This document shows positions 41,623-50,703 of a DNA stretch of 64,000 nt, one piece after another. The notes below the pieces were generated by a model. The model ran no database searches, had not been told where the DNA came from, and worked only from the letters and a program-made list of their open reading frames with translations. The translations under genes and the position numbers were made by a program. How positions within the stretch are numbered: the first letter of the stretch is position 1; every line of letters starts with the position of its first letter. The DNA is taken from positions 186,001 to 250,000 of the forward strand of contig NZ_JAMZEL010000010.1 of the NCBI RefSeq assembly GCF_024158025.1, in the 5' to 3' direction. Source of the stretch: Runella salmonicolor. Lineage in GTDB: Bacteria > Bacteroidota > Bacteroidia > Cytophagales > Spirosomataceae.

Positions 41623-42297
41623 ATGAATCACGGACAAGAGTTTAGAAAGTACGCAGTTAAACATTTGGGTATGAGTGGCCTTACAGTAGATGGCTACGTA
41701 AATCATACCGTTGAAAACATGACGCGCGCCATCATCGAAGAGCGCCCGATGAACTTCCGTGAGGTCGATGTTTTTTCTCGCCTCATGGCCGACCGTATTA
41801 TCTTTTTTGGAATGCCCGTTGACGACCAAATCGCCAACATTGTGGTAGCTCAGTTATTATTTTTGGAATCTGCCGACCCTAAAAAAGACATTTTGATGTA
41901 CATCAACAGCCCGGGCGGTTCGGTGTACGCAGGGATGGGAATTTATGACACCATGCAGTACGTTCGTCCCGATGTAGCCACGGTTTGTACTAGCTTGGCG
42001 GCTTCGATGGGTGCGGTATTGTTGGCAGGCGGTGCGGCTGGCAAGCGTGCGGCGCTTCCCCACGCCCGTATCATGATTCACCAACCTTCTGGAGGTGCTC
42101 AGGGCCAATCCGTTGACATCGAAATCACGGCGCGTGAAATCGTAAAATTACGCGAAGAGCTTTACGAAATTCTGGCCAATCATACGGGTCAAACCATTCA
42201 GCAAATCGAGGCAGATTCTGACCGCGACAAATGGATGCGGGCCTTCGAAGCCAAAGAATACGGCTTAATCGACGAGGTGCTGACCAGAGAAAAGTAG
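41623..42297 (+). CDS. clpP: ATP-dependent Clp protease proteolytic subunit
   Basis: A 224-aa serine protease subunit that forms tetradecameric chambers with ClpX/ClpA-type unfoldases. Catalytic triad: S128 in TSLAASMGAV, H153 in ARIMIHQPSGG, and the aspartate of SDRDKWM (~202). INSPGGSV forms the oxyanion/handle region. The N terminus is ~25 residues longer than in E. coli, typical of Bacteroidota. Single gene with its own terminator; clpX is not adjacent. Confidence 0.96.
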   Translation: MNHGQEFRKYAVKHLGMSGLTVDGYVNHTVENMTRAIIEERPMNFREVDVFSRLMADRIIFFGMPVDDQIANIVVAQLLFLESADPKKDILMYINSPGGSVYAGMGIYDTMQYVRPDVATVCTSLAASMGAVLLAGGAAGKRAALPHARIMIHQPSGGAQGQSVDIEITAREIVKLREELYEILANHTGQTIQQIEADSDRDKWMRAFEAKEYGLIDEVLTREK

Positions 42298-42335
42298 TGA
42301 ACGGAAACTCGTTTAATTACCCATTTAAATAACGA

Positions 42336-42373
42336 GGCGTCTGACGGTTTAAAACCGTCGGACGCCTTTTTTT
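42336..42373 (+). terminator. Rho-independent terminator of clpP
   Basis: GGCGTCTGACGGTTT (42336-42350) pairs with AAACCGTCGGACGCC (42352-42366) with one T-G pair, then TTTTTTT. Confidence 0.92.
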
Positions 42374-42406
42374 GCTTCTTACTCCCCACTTCTCACTCCT
42401 GACACC

Positions 42407-42414
42407 TACCTTTG
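42407..42414 (+). promoter_or_regulatory. Perfect -7 box directly before rqcH
   Basis: TACCTTTG matches TAnnTTTG exactly and lies only 4 nt before the ATG at 42419. Transcription would start at or next to the start codon, giving a leaderless mRNA. No convincing -33 TTG at the right distance. Confidence 0.45.
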
Positions 42415-42418
42415 CGTC

Positions 42419-43993
42419 ATGCATCAGAATTACCATTTTTTACGGCACTTGACCGAAGCCCTTCGTCAGGAGGCTACAGGTTTGAAGTTTATGGAGTGTT
42501 TTAGTCAGGAAAAAGATGAGTTGGTCATCATTCTGGCACACGCTCGTGGCAAAAACAATTACTATCGTCCTTTTTTCATTCGCGCCACGCTCCGCCCCGA
42601 TTTCGCCTGTCTCAACTTTCCCGAAGACTTCAACCGCGCTCGTCAAAATAGCGCCGATTTATTCGAAAATCTGTATGATTTAGCCGTTATTGATGTGCGC
42701 CAGTTCAAGAATGAGCGGGCCTTTGGGTTGGTTTTGGAGAACAATTACACTGTCGTTTTTAAATTATTCGGCAATCGTTCCAATGCCGTAGTGTTTCAGG
42801 GGGATGATGTAATTGATTTATTTCACAACCGGCTCGTTTCCGATAACAACCTGCATTTATCAGAACTTGACCGCGAAATCGACCAGACCTGGGAAGCCTA
42901 CCAAGCCGCCAATTACGACCACCGCAAAGTGTTTCCTACGTTTGGCAAAGAAATCAATGCGTATTTAGCAGAACAGTTCGACGCTACACCTGCCCCATCT
43001 TCTGAACAACGTTGGCAAATCATCGAGGAAACGTTAAATCACCTCTCCCGCCCTGCGTTTAAAATCAGCCTGTGGCATCATCAGCCCACGCTTACGCTTG
43101 TTGCGCTAGGCGAAGTCCTGCGCGAACACAGCAGCGCCATTGCGGCACTCAATGATTTTTACACTACTTACAACCGCGTTGGGGTCATTGCCAAAGAAAA
43201 AGGTGACGCGCTCAAAATTTTGCAAAAACGCATTCAGCGAACCGAACATTATCTCGAAGAAGCTTTTCAGAAATTATTGGGCATTGACGGAGAGGTGAAA
43301 AACGAAGAAATCGGGCACATTTTGATGGCCAATCTTCACCAAATTCCGGAGCGAGCCGAGCGCGTAACTCTGTTTGATTTTTACCGAAATCAAGACATAG
43401 AAATTAAATTAAAACCCGACCTAACGCCCCAACGAAACGCAGAAACATATTACCGAAAATCCAAAAACGAGCGCATAGAAATCGAAAAATTGCAGGAAAA
43501 TATTGCCCTCCGGGAAGGCGAATTGGAAGAACTCAAAAATCATGTCAGCATCATCGAAGAATTTGAATCACTCAAACTATTGCGCAAATATTTAAAAACC
43601 AATAACCTCCTGAGCGACGCTCCCATTCTGTCACCTACGCAACTCTTCAAGCATACTGAGTTTGAAGGCTACGTAATTTTGATTGGCAAAAACGCCAAAA
43701 ACAACGACTTGCTAACCAAAAAATACGCCTACAAAGAAGACCTATGGCTCCACGCTCGCGACGTGGCAGGCTCACACGTGGTGGTGAAATACAAAGCAGG
43801 AAAAAAATTCCCCAACAGCGTCATTGAACGAGCGGCCCAAATCGCCGCGTGGTATTCCAAACGCCGCAACGAGACACTTTGCCCCGTCATTGTGACCCCC
43901 AAAAAGTATGTACGCAAACCCAAAGGCCTGCCCGAAGGCGAAGTGATTCTGGACAAAGAGGAGGTCGTAATGATTGAACCTAAAGGAATGTAG
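42419..43993 (+). CDS. rqcH: NFACT-family ribosome quality control protein RqcH
   Basis: 524 aa of the NEMF/Rqc2/RqcH family. An N-terminal NFACT-N region (residues 1-~200: RHLTEALRQEATGLKFMECF, FGLVLENNYTVVFKLFGNRSNAVVF) precedes a long coiled-coil middle (KSKNERIEIEKLQENIALREGELEELK). The C-terminal NFACT-R RNA-binding domain is clear (DLWLHARDVAGSHVVVKYKAG, then CPVIVTPKKYVRKPKGLPEG). RqcH binds stalled 50S subunits with peptidyl-tRNA and adds alanine tails that mark chains for degradation. clpP, a protease known to remove such tagged chains, is the adjacent gene upstream. Confidence 0.9.
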   Translation: MHQNYHFLRHLTEALRQEATGLKFMECFSQEKDELVIILAHARGKNNYYRPFFIRATLRPDFACLNFPEDFNRARQNSADLFENLYDLAVIDVRQFKNERAFGLVLENNYTVVFKLFGNRSNAVVFQGDDVIDLFHNRLVSDNNLHLSELDREIDQTWEAYQAANYDHRKVFPTFGKEINAYLAEQFDATPAPSSEQRWQIIEETLNHLSRPAFKISLWHHQPTLTLVALGEVLREHSSAIAALNDFYTTYNRVGVIAKEKGDALKILQKRIQRTEHYLEEAFQKLLGIDGEVKNEEIGHILMANLHQIPERAERVTLFDFYRNQDIEIKLKPDLTPQRNAETYYRKSKNERIEIEKLQENIALREGELEELKNHVSIIEEFESLKLLRKYLKTNNLLSDAPILSPTQLFKHTEFEGYVILIGKNAKNNDLLTKKYAYKEDLWLHARDVAGSHVVVKYKAGKKFPNSVIERAAQIAAWYSKRRNETLCPVIVTPKKYVRKPKGLPEGEVILDKEEVVMIEPKGM

Positions 43994-44004
43994 TTAGCAT
44001 TCAT

Positions 44005-45156
44005 TTACTTTCTTAGAGATGATTGACGGATAATGAGTTCTCCGTTCATTTTCTGCAACATAGGTTGAAAAGTGTCTTTATGAATAATATTATCAACTAA
44101 CATTTTGGCCGCAATTGCACCCATCTGAAAGGGAGAATGATGAAAAACCGTCAAGGAAGGCTCAATCAGTGAGGCAATGAGTTCATCCCCAAAACCCACG
44201 ATTGCAATCTCAGACGGAATTTTAATTTTACGTTTTTTTAGTTCCACTATCATATCAATGGCATTGGCATAATGAACCGCCAAAATGCCATCGGGTTTTT
44301 GGGGTAGGTTCAACCAGCCATCCAAGGCAAGCAACGATTCGCCTTTAATGAAGTTAGTGTGGTAGATTAGCTCTTCTCTCAATGGAATATCGTACTTAGC
44401 CAGCGCGGCCTTGTAACCATTTAAACGAGAAATACTGATCAGCAACTCACGAGGACCCGCACACACTGCAATACGCTTACATCCCTGTAAAATAAGGTGC
44501 TCGGTCAGCACAAAACTCCCTTCAAAATCCTCCTGAACTACCTTTGCGGTTTCAACTTCGTTGCACACCCGGTCGAAGTGAACAATAGGAAGCCCACGTC
44601 TCAATTGTAACTTGATGTGGTCAAAGGAAGTCGTTTCTTTAGAATGACTTATCAGCAGTCCGTCCACTCGGCTTGCTACCAAGGCTTGCACGTTGAGGGT
44701 TTCGGTAGAGTGAGATTCATTAGACTGACAGATCATTACGCGGTATCCTGCTTCGGTCGCTACTTTTTGAATACCTGCTAGTACTCCCGCAAAAAAAGGA
44801 CGTTCGATATTAGGAATTACGACCCCGATGGTGTGCGTTTCGCCCCGGTTGAGGCTTTGCGCCAACAGGTTGGGTCGATAATCCATCTCGGTAGCTACCC
44901 GGATTATCTCCTGGCGCGTCATTGGATTGATGTCAGAACGGCCATTCAACGCCCGCGATACCGTAGAAGGAGAGATACCAAGCGATTTTGCAATATCAAC
45001 AATCGTGATTTGCCGAGCGGTTTTATTAATTTCTTTTTGGGGTAAATTAATTGTAAAATGTACTTCACACGCCTTACAAAAGAGCCGTTGTTTGCCCCGT
45101 ATAAAACCCGATTTTACGATATTTTCTACGCTCCCACATTTGGTACAGGCTATCAT
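44005..45156 (-). CDS. LacI-type regulator with N-terminal InsA-like zinc ribbon
   Basis: 383 aa. Residues 4-30 form a four-cysteine ribbon (C4, C7, C27, C30; SGFIRGKQRLFCKAC) that looks like the N-terminal domain of IS1 InsA proteins. A LacI helix-turn-helix follows at ~50-105 (VDIAKSLGISPSTVSRALNGR, hinge RPNLLAQSLNRG), then a periplasmic-binding-protein-like sensor domain (IGVVIPNIERPFFAGVL, LPIVHFDRV, GFGDELIASLIEPSLT). It is divergent from susC/susD, and a LacI-type palindrome lies between (45271-45284), so it probably controls the xylan/uronate locus in response to a sugar. The extra zinc ribbon is unusual for LacI proteins. Confidence 0.88.
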   Translation of the reverse strand: MIACTKCGSVENIVKSGFIRGKQRLFCKACEVHFTINLPQKEINKTARQITIVDIAKSLGISPSTVSRALNGRSDINPMTRQEIIRVATEMDYRPNLLAQSLNRGETHTIGVVIPNIERPFFAGVLAGIQKVATEAGYRVMICQSNESHSTETLNVQALVASRVDGLLISHSKETTSFDHIKLQLRRGLPIVHFDRVCNEVETAKVVQEDFEGSFVLTEHLILQGCKRIAVCAGPRELLISISRLNGYKAALAKYDIPLREELIYHTNFIKGESLLALDGWLNLPQKPDGILAVHYANAIDMIVELKKRKIKIPSEIAIVGFGDELIASLIEPSLTVFHHSPFQMGAIAAKMLVDNIIHKDTFQPMLQKMNGELIIRQSSLRK

Positions 45157-45270
45157 CTTTTATTAGATTTTATCAAGATTTAATTTGATAGATTGACGCA
45201 TTATATACAACTTATCTTGGTATATTTTTAATACAAATATATATGATAAAAATAAGTTATCTATAACTAC

Positions 45271-45284
45271 CGAAAACGTTTTCG
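45271..45284. promoter_or_regulatory. LacI-family operator CGAAAACGTTTTCG
   Basis: A perfect 14-bp palindrome with the central CG step and AAAACGTTTT core seen in LacI/PurR/CcpA-type operators. A second, overlapping imperfect copy CGAAAACGAATTCG follows (45283-45296). Located in the 325-bp divergent spacer 45157-45481, 115 bp from the regulator start and ~200 bp from susC. The rest of the spacer is AT-rich with no gene. Confidence 0.78.
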
Positions 45285-45481
45285 AAAACGAATTCGATAG
45301 AAATCAAGCATAAAACATCAAAAAAAAGCCAAAAATATCTTTGCAAAATTCAAAACAAAGAATATCATTGAAGTAAATTCACTATACAGTGCCTTCTATC
45401 CTAAATTCTCAAGCAAACTTATCCTAAACCAAAAATTGCATTTTTTCTTTATTTATCTACTTTCTTAACCACAACCTTTTT

Positions 45482-48400
45482 ATGAACCCAAAACTACTAT
45501 TTCCAAAACTGCTTTTTGGTACGCTAATCGTGCTGCAAAGCATGCAAACATTTGCCCAAAACATTACGGTACGAGGCAAGGTAACGGGCGACGATGGCGC
45601 GGGTATGCCAGGCGTATCAGTACTATTGAAAGGAACTACGATAGGGACCAACACCGATGAAAAAGGGACTTTCAGCATCAGCAACGTGTCTGCAAAGGGG
45701 ACATTGGTTTTTTCTTCGATTGGTTTCACAACCAAAGAAGCTCCCATTGGCAACCGTTCGACCATCAATGTAAGTCTTACTGAAGACACTAAAGCCCTTT
45801 CCGAAGTAGTGGTAGTAGGATATGGTACCGTTAAAAAAAGTGACTTGACAGGGGCAGTAGCTTCTATCAAAGCAACCCAACTCGAAAATGAAAACCCCCG
45901 CACTGTTCAGGATATGCTTCGTGGCAATGCGGCTGGCTTGGATGTAAGTCTAAATTCCTCAGCCAAGGGCGGTGGCGACTTCTTGGTTCGAGGTCGTGCT
46001 TCTCTTAATGCTTCTACCGCACCATTGATTGTGGTGGATGGGGTAATTTATCCTGGCCAATTGAGCGACATCAACCCCAACGACATTGGCACGGTAGATA
46101 TTCTCAAAGATGCCAGCTCGGCGGCAGTATTTGGCGCCCGTTCAGCCAACGGGGTCATACTAATAACCACAAAAAAAGGAAAATCAGGAAAGCCCTTGGT
46201 CACATTTAATGTCAATTTTGGTAAAAACAACATTGGCAAATCCTTGCCTTTATTATCGCCACAGGAGTTTTTGGATTGGCGTACCGACGTACTTTGGAGC
46301 ATGAACGGCCACGACCCTGCCCGTCAGTATATGTTTACCGACCCTCGCAAACTACCTTCTACCATTACTACAGCGCAGTGGATGGCTTTAGGAAACTCTC
46401 AAGGCGACCCAGTAGATGTTTGGTTGAGTCGGCTCAGAATGACCGTTGTGGAAGCTAAAAATTACAAAGAAGGGCGTTCTCTTGACTGGGAAAAAGAACT
46501 CTACAATTTCAACTCCCTCCAGCAAGACCATACTGCCAGTGTATCTGGAAGTACCGAAAATATGAACTACTACGTATCGCTGGGGTATCTGACAAACCAA
46601 GGATTGACCAAAGGAGACTATTTCTCTACTTTTCGGGGAAGAGTAAATTTGGAAAGTAAAATTACAAAGTTCTTTACGTTGGGCACCAACTTACAGTTTG
46701 CCGACCGCGACGAAAGCTCCATCCCGATTAATTTGAACAACATGATTCAAACAACACCATACGGGCAGCTTTATCAAGACGACGGTGTAACCTTACGCCA
46801 AAGCACCAACGACGACGTGGGTAACAACACCAACCCTTACTTAGACCAATACTACAATACCCGCCTTCGCAAATTCACCAATATGTTTGGGTCAATTTAT
46901 GTGAAGGGAGACATTGGGTATGGTTTTTCTTACCAAATCAATTACACTCCTCGTTTTGAGTTCTACACAGGTTTTGACCACGTTTCCTCACAAAAACCAG
47001 GTGTAACCACCCGCAACGGTATCACAAGCCGAGTCAACGAAAAAACGTATCAGTGGCAGATTGATAACATTTTGAAATGGAACAAATCGTTTGGTCAACA
47101 CAATTTTGACGTTACCTTCTTGGCCAACGCCGAAAAATACCAAATTTGGAACACTACCGTCAATGCCGAAAATTACTCCCCAAGCGACAACCTCACGTAT
47201 CACAATTTGGGAGCGGCTACGCTATACCCCAGTATTTCAAGCAACGACCAGTACCAAACGGGCGATGCGCTCATGGGCCGTATCAACTACAACTATAATC
47301 AGCGCTACTACCTTACTGTAACCGCTCGCCGCGATGGTTTCTCGGCATTTGGACAAGGCAACCCAAGAGCGACGTTCCCCTCAGTGGCTTTGGGATGGGT
47401 TCTTACGGAAGAAAGTTTCGCGAAAGGCCTCAGCAGATGGCTAGATTATGGCAAAATTCGCTTGTCGTATGGTGAAAACGGTAACCGGGAGATTGGACGC
47501 TACGCCGCCCTATCGGCACTAACTTCAAGCGTTTATTCCTACACCAACCCGGGTGGCACCACTTTTAACGTGGGCGCCGTTCGCACCGCCAATATGAGCA
47601 ACCCCAACCTACGCTGGGAACGCAATAGCTCCATCAACGTAGGAATTGACTTTGGCTTCTTAAACAGCAAAATTACGGGCTCACTCGACTACTACGACCG
47701 CAAAACGGTCGATTTATTAATGAACCGCTCTTTGCCCAACATCACGGGTTTTGCCAGTGTAGTAGCCAACTTAGGTCAGGTCAGTAACAACGGTATGGAG
47801 CTTACCCTCAACACCGAAAACCTGAAAAAGACCAATTTTGTGTGGAGAAGCAATTTTGCATTCTGGACTAACCAAAATAAAATCTTGAAATTGTACGGCC
47901 CAGTACCCGTCACTGATGCCGCTGGCAACACGACCATGGTAGACCAAGATGACCGTGCCAACGGTTGGTTTATCGGAAAACCCGTCAACCAAATATGGGA
48001 TTACAAAGTATTGGGCGTTTGGCAGGAATCTGAGAGAGATTTGGCAAAATCCTACGGTTTTACCCCTGGCGACTTTAAGCTGGAAGACCTCAACGGCGAC
48101 GGTAAATATACCATTGACGACCGTCAGTTCCTTGGTCACCAAAATCCCAAATTCTCCTTCAATTTCCGTAATGAATTCAGACTGTACAAAAACTTTGATT
48201 TCTCTTTTGCGATTTATGGACGAATAGGACAAAATACCGAGTTCAACGAAGCCAAAAATGTGGACAGATTCTACGACCGTTCACAGTTTTATAAGCGCCC
48301 TTACTGGACCCCCGAAAACCCAATCAACGATTACGCCAAGATGATGTCAGCGGCTGGTGGCTCAGTAGCCTACAATGTATGGCGCAAGTCATCGTTTGTT

Positions 48401-48589
48401 CGCCTCAACAACATTAGTATTGCTTACAGCTTACCGCAATCAATGTTAAACAAAATTAAATTCCAGAGCTTGAAAATTTACCTCAATCAACAGAATGCAG
48501 CGGTATTTACCCCTTGGGAATACTTTGACCCCGAAAACAAAGGGCTTACGCCTTCTACTACTACCGTAGGGTTAAACGTCACTTTCTAA
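45482..48589 (+). CDS. SusC/RagA-type TonB-dependent outer-membrane transporter
   Basis: 1035 aa. Signal peptide ending in TFAQN, carboxypeptidase-like regulatory domain (ITVRGKVTGDDGAGMPGVSVLLKGTT spread over 23-100), TonB-box-like ALSEVVVVGYG, and a plug domain (QDMLRGNAAGLDV, RGRASLNASTAPLIVVDG, ILKDASSAAVFGARSANGVILITTKKG). A large beta-barrel follows, ending in GLNVTF. With SusD it imports oligosaccharides using TonB energy. Downstream enzymes suggest glucuronoxylan-derived oligosaccharides as substrate (inference). It is the first gene of the locus behind the LacI-type operator. Confidence 0.95.
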   Translation: MNPKLLFPKLLFGTLIVLQSMQTFAQNITVRGKVTGDDGAGMPGVSVLLKGTTIGTNTDEKGTFSISNVSAKGTLVFSSIGFTTKEAPIGNRSTINVSLTEDTKALSEVVVVGYGTVKKSDLTGAVASIKATQLENENPRTVQDMLRGNAAGLDVSLNSSAKGGGDFLVRGRASLNASTAPLIVVDGVIYPGQLSDINPNDIGTVDILKDASSAAVFGARSANGVILITTKKGKSGKPLVTFNVNFGKNNIGKSLPLLSPQEFLDWRTDVLWSMNGHDPARQYMFTDPRKLPSTITTAQWMALGNSQGDPVDVWLSRLRMTVVEAKNYKEGRSLDWEKELYNFNSLQQDHTASVSGSTENMNYYVSLGYLTNQGLTKGDYFSTFRGRVNLESKITKFFTLGTNLQFADRDESSIPINLNNMIQTTPYGQLYQDDGVTLRQSTNDDVGNNTNPYLDQYYNTRLRKFTNMFGSIYVKGDIGYGFSYQINYTPRFEFYTGFDHVSSQKPGVTTRNGITSRVNEKTYQWQIDNILKWNKSFGQHNFDVTFLANAEKYQIWNTTVNAENYSPSDNLTYHNLGAATLYPSISSNDQYQTGDALMGRINYNYNQRYYLTVTARRDGFSAFGQGNPRATFPSVALGWVLTEESFAKGLSRWLDYGKIRLSYGENGNREIGRYAALSALTSSVYSYTNPGGTTFNVGAVRTANMSNPNLRWERNSSINVGIDFGFLNSKITGSLDYYDRKTVDLLMNRSLPNITGFASVVANLGQVSNNGMELTLNTENLKKTNFVWRSNFAFWTNQNKILKLYGPVPVTDAAGNTTMVDQDDRANGWFIGKPVNQIWDYKVLGVWQESERDLAKSYGFTPGDFKLEDLNGDGKYTIDDRQFLGHQNPKFSFNFRNEFRLYKNFDFSFAIYGRIGQNTEFNEAKNVDRFYDRSQFYKRPYWTPENPINDYAKMMSAAGGSVAYNVWRKSSFVRLNNISIAYSLPQSMLNKIKFQSLKIYLNQQNAAVFTPWEYFDPENKGLTPSTTTVGLNVTF

Positions 48590-48626
48590 TTTTTGAAGTA
48601 AATAATCACCTAAATAGCGCACACAG

Positions 48627-50462
48627 ATGAAGAATAACAATATATTTCGTAAACTGACGATAGCAAGTGTCTTTCTACTGGCCATCAATACAGGCTGTAA
48701 AGAATCATGGCTTGAACCCCAGCCACTGTCTTTTTTCACTCCAGAAAACACCTTTACCTCTGAAGGTGGTTTTAACTCGGCCTTGGCTTCCTGCGGACTT
48801 AACGTCCGCGATGAGTTTTATGGAGATGGCCAACCTATTATTACCGAACTACTTTTCTCCGAAATGGCCGTTGAAGGCACTACTGATAAATTTGGCCCAG
48901 CGGTAGATTTGAACGTACTCATTACTCCCGATGCCAACCTCAATAGTGCAGACTTCAACCGCATCGGTTGGTACTGGGAAAGAGGGTGGTTGGGCATTCG
49001 TTTGGCCAATACGATTATTGACCGGGTACCACAAGCTACCGCAATCAAAGAAGACGTCAAAAATATCATTCTGGGCAAAGCCTACTTCTATAGGGCTTAT
49101 CACTACTACCGCTTGGTACATCAATTTGGCGACATCCCGACCACCTTTAAGGAATTAGCAGAGCCAAAACTAGACTTTACAACCGTAAAGCGTGAAGCAA
49201 TTTTGCAGAAGATTAAAGCAGACCTTGACTTTGCCATGAAAGTAGTACCCTGGACCAGCTCCAAAGGGGATGTAAACCGAGGAGCGGTAGGCCACTTACT
49301 CACAAAAGTAAACCTGGCACTTGGACTCTACGACGAAGCCATTGCTGCCGCCGACCAAGTAATCAACAACGGCGCTTACAAACTGATGACCTCTCGCTTT
49401 GGCGTAGATGCGGGCAATGCTAACAAAAACGTTATCTGGGATTTGCACCGTCCTGCCAATAAATTTTTGGCCAACAACACTGAAGTACTTTTCTCGGTCA
49501 TTGACCGCTATGGCCTCCCCAGTGCTACCACCACGGGTACGACCTCTATGCGCCAAGCCGTGCCATTTTTCTCCGTCAATACCATCTTGACCCCCGATGG
49601 GCGGCAGGGTATGGTACCCAACCAGGTCGAGTTTGATTTGACCACTTTGTATGGACGGGGAATTGGTCGTTGTAGAGCTACCCCTTACAGTACTAAAGAC
49701 ATTTGGGATGACAACAAAGACTTGCGCCACGATACCAAATCAGGCAATTGGATGACCATGGAACAACTTGTTTACAACAATCCAGCGATAAAAGGCGTGT
49801 CTCCATGGTACGGTAAGCCACTCCAATTCCGCGATGCTAACGGAAAATTATTGGTTTCTACAGGCGACACCATCAGAACCTGGTACGATTGGCCTCACTA
49901 TAAACTGTATATCGAAGACCAAATCCGGGTACCTTATCAAGGCGGAAATTCCGACTGGTATATTTTCCGTTTGGCCGAAACCTATCTACTCCGTGCAGAA
50001 GCACATTGGTTTAAAGGAAACTTGGCCGCTGCTGCCGACGACGTTAACCGGGTCAGAACTCGGGCAGGATGCAGTCCTTACCCTGTTTCAAAAATTGACA
50101 TCGGCACCATTTTAGATGAGCGGGGACGCGAATTATACTACGAAGAGCCGCGTAAAACCGAACTTGCCCGGATAGCGTATCAAATGGCAAAATCAGGTAA
50201 AAGCTACAATGGCAAAACCTATTCTCTTAGTAATTTTTCGGGGTCAAACTTTTTCTACGATAGGATCATGGACAAAAACATATTTTACAAAAATAGGGTC
50301 AGAAATGTCCGTGGAGATTCTTACACCATGAGTCCTTATCACGTATTATGGCCGATTCCCCGTCCTGCTATTTTGGCAAACAGTTTGGGACAAATCAACC
50401 AAAACATCGGCTATGCGGGTAGCGAAACCAATAAGCCTGCATTAGACCAAATTACTGAATAG
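48627..50462 (+). CDS. SusD/RagB-type substrate-binding lipoprotein
   Basis: 611 aa, 37 nt after susC. Lipoprotein signal with the acylated cysteine in AINTGCKES (~24). The SusD fold is shown by TPENTFTSEGGFNSALASCG, an alpha-helical TPR-like part (ILGKAYFYRAYHYYRLVHQFGDIPTTF, GHLLTKVNLALGLYDEAIAAADQVI) and the C-terminal RLAETYLLRAEAHWFKGNLAAAADDVNRVRTRAG. DERGRELYYEEPRKTEL is also typical. It forms the lid of the SusC barrel on the cell surface. A long hairpin terminator follows. Confidence 0.95.
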   Translation: MKNNNIFRKLTIASVFLLAINTGCKESWLEPQPLSFFTPENTFTSEGGFNSALASCGLNVRDEFYGDGQPIITELLFSEMAVEGTTDKFGPAVDLNVLITPDANLNSADFNRIGWYWERGWLGIRLANTIIDRVPQATAIKEDVKNIILGKAYFYRAYHYYRLVHQFGDIPTTFKELAEPKLDFTTVKREAILQKIKADLDFAMKVVPWTSSKGDVNRGAVGHLLTKVNLALGLYDEAIAAADQVINNGAYKLMTSRFGVDAGNANKNVIWDLHRPANKFLANNTEVLFSVIDRYGLPSATTTGTTSMRQAVPFFSVNTILTPDGRQGMVPNQVEFDLTTLYGRGIGRCRATPYSTKDIWDDNKDLRHDTKSGNWMTMEQLVYNNPAIKGVSPWYGKPLQFRDANGKLLVSTGDTIRTWYDWPHYKLYIEDQIRVPYQGGNSDWYIFRLAETYLLRAEAHWFKGNLAAAADDVNRVRTRAGCSPYPVSKIDIGTILDERGRELYYEEPRKTELARIAYQMAKSGKSYNGKTYSLSNFSGSNFFYDRIMDKNIFYKNRVRNVRGDSYTMSPYHVLWPIPRPAILANSLGQINQNIGYAGSETNKPALDQITE

Positions 50463-50485
50463 CCCTAAGGACCAATACGATTAAG

Positions 50486-50554
50486 AAAAGGTTTAGAATG
50501 TCATCAAAATCAGATTTTACCGACAAACATTTTGACTCATTCTAAACCTTTTTC
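50486..50554 (+). terminator. Terminator after susC-susD
   Basis: AAAAGGTTTAGAATG (50486-50500) pairs with CATTCTAAACCTTTT (50538-50552), with a further inner stem TCAAAAT/ATTTTGA. T residues follow. It separates susCD from the catabolic genes. Confidence 0.82.
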
Positions 50555-50703
50555 AATATTAATCAGGAGAAACAAGCCCTTTCGTACCTTATTCTTAATA
50601 AATAGCTATTTTTAAAAACAAACTCCAATATAAAAATAGAGCAACAGGGCCGTTCTATTGATAAATTCATCCGAATCACTCCAATCCACTAAATAAAGTT
50701 CTC

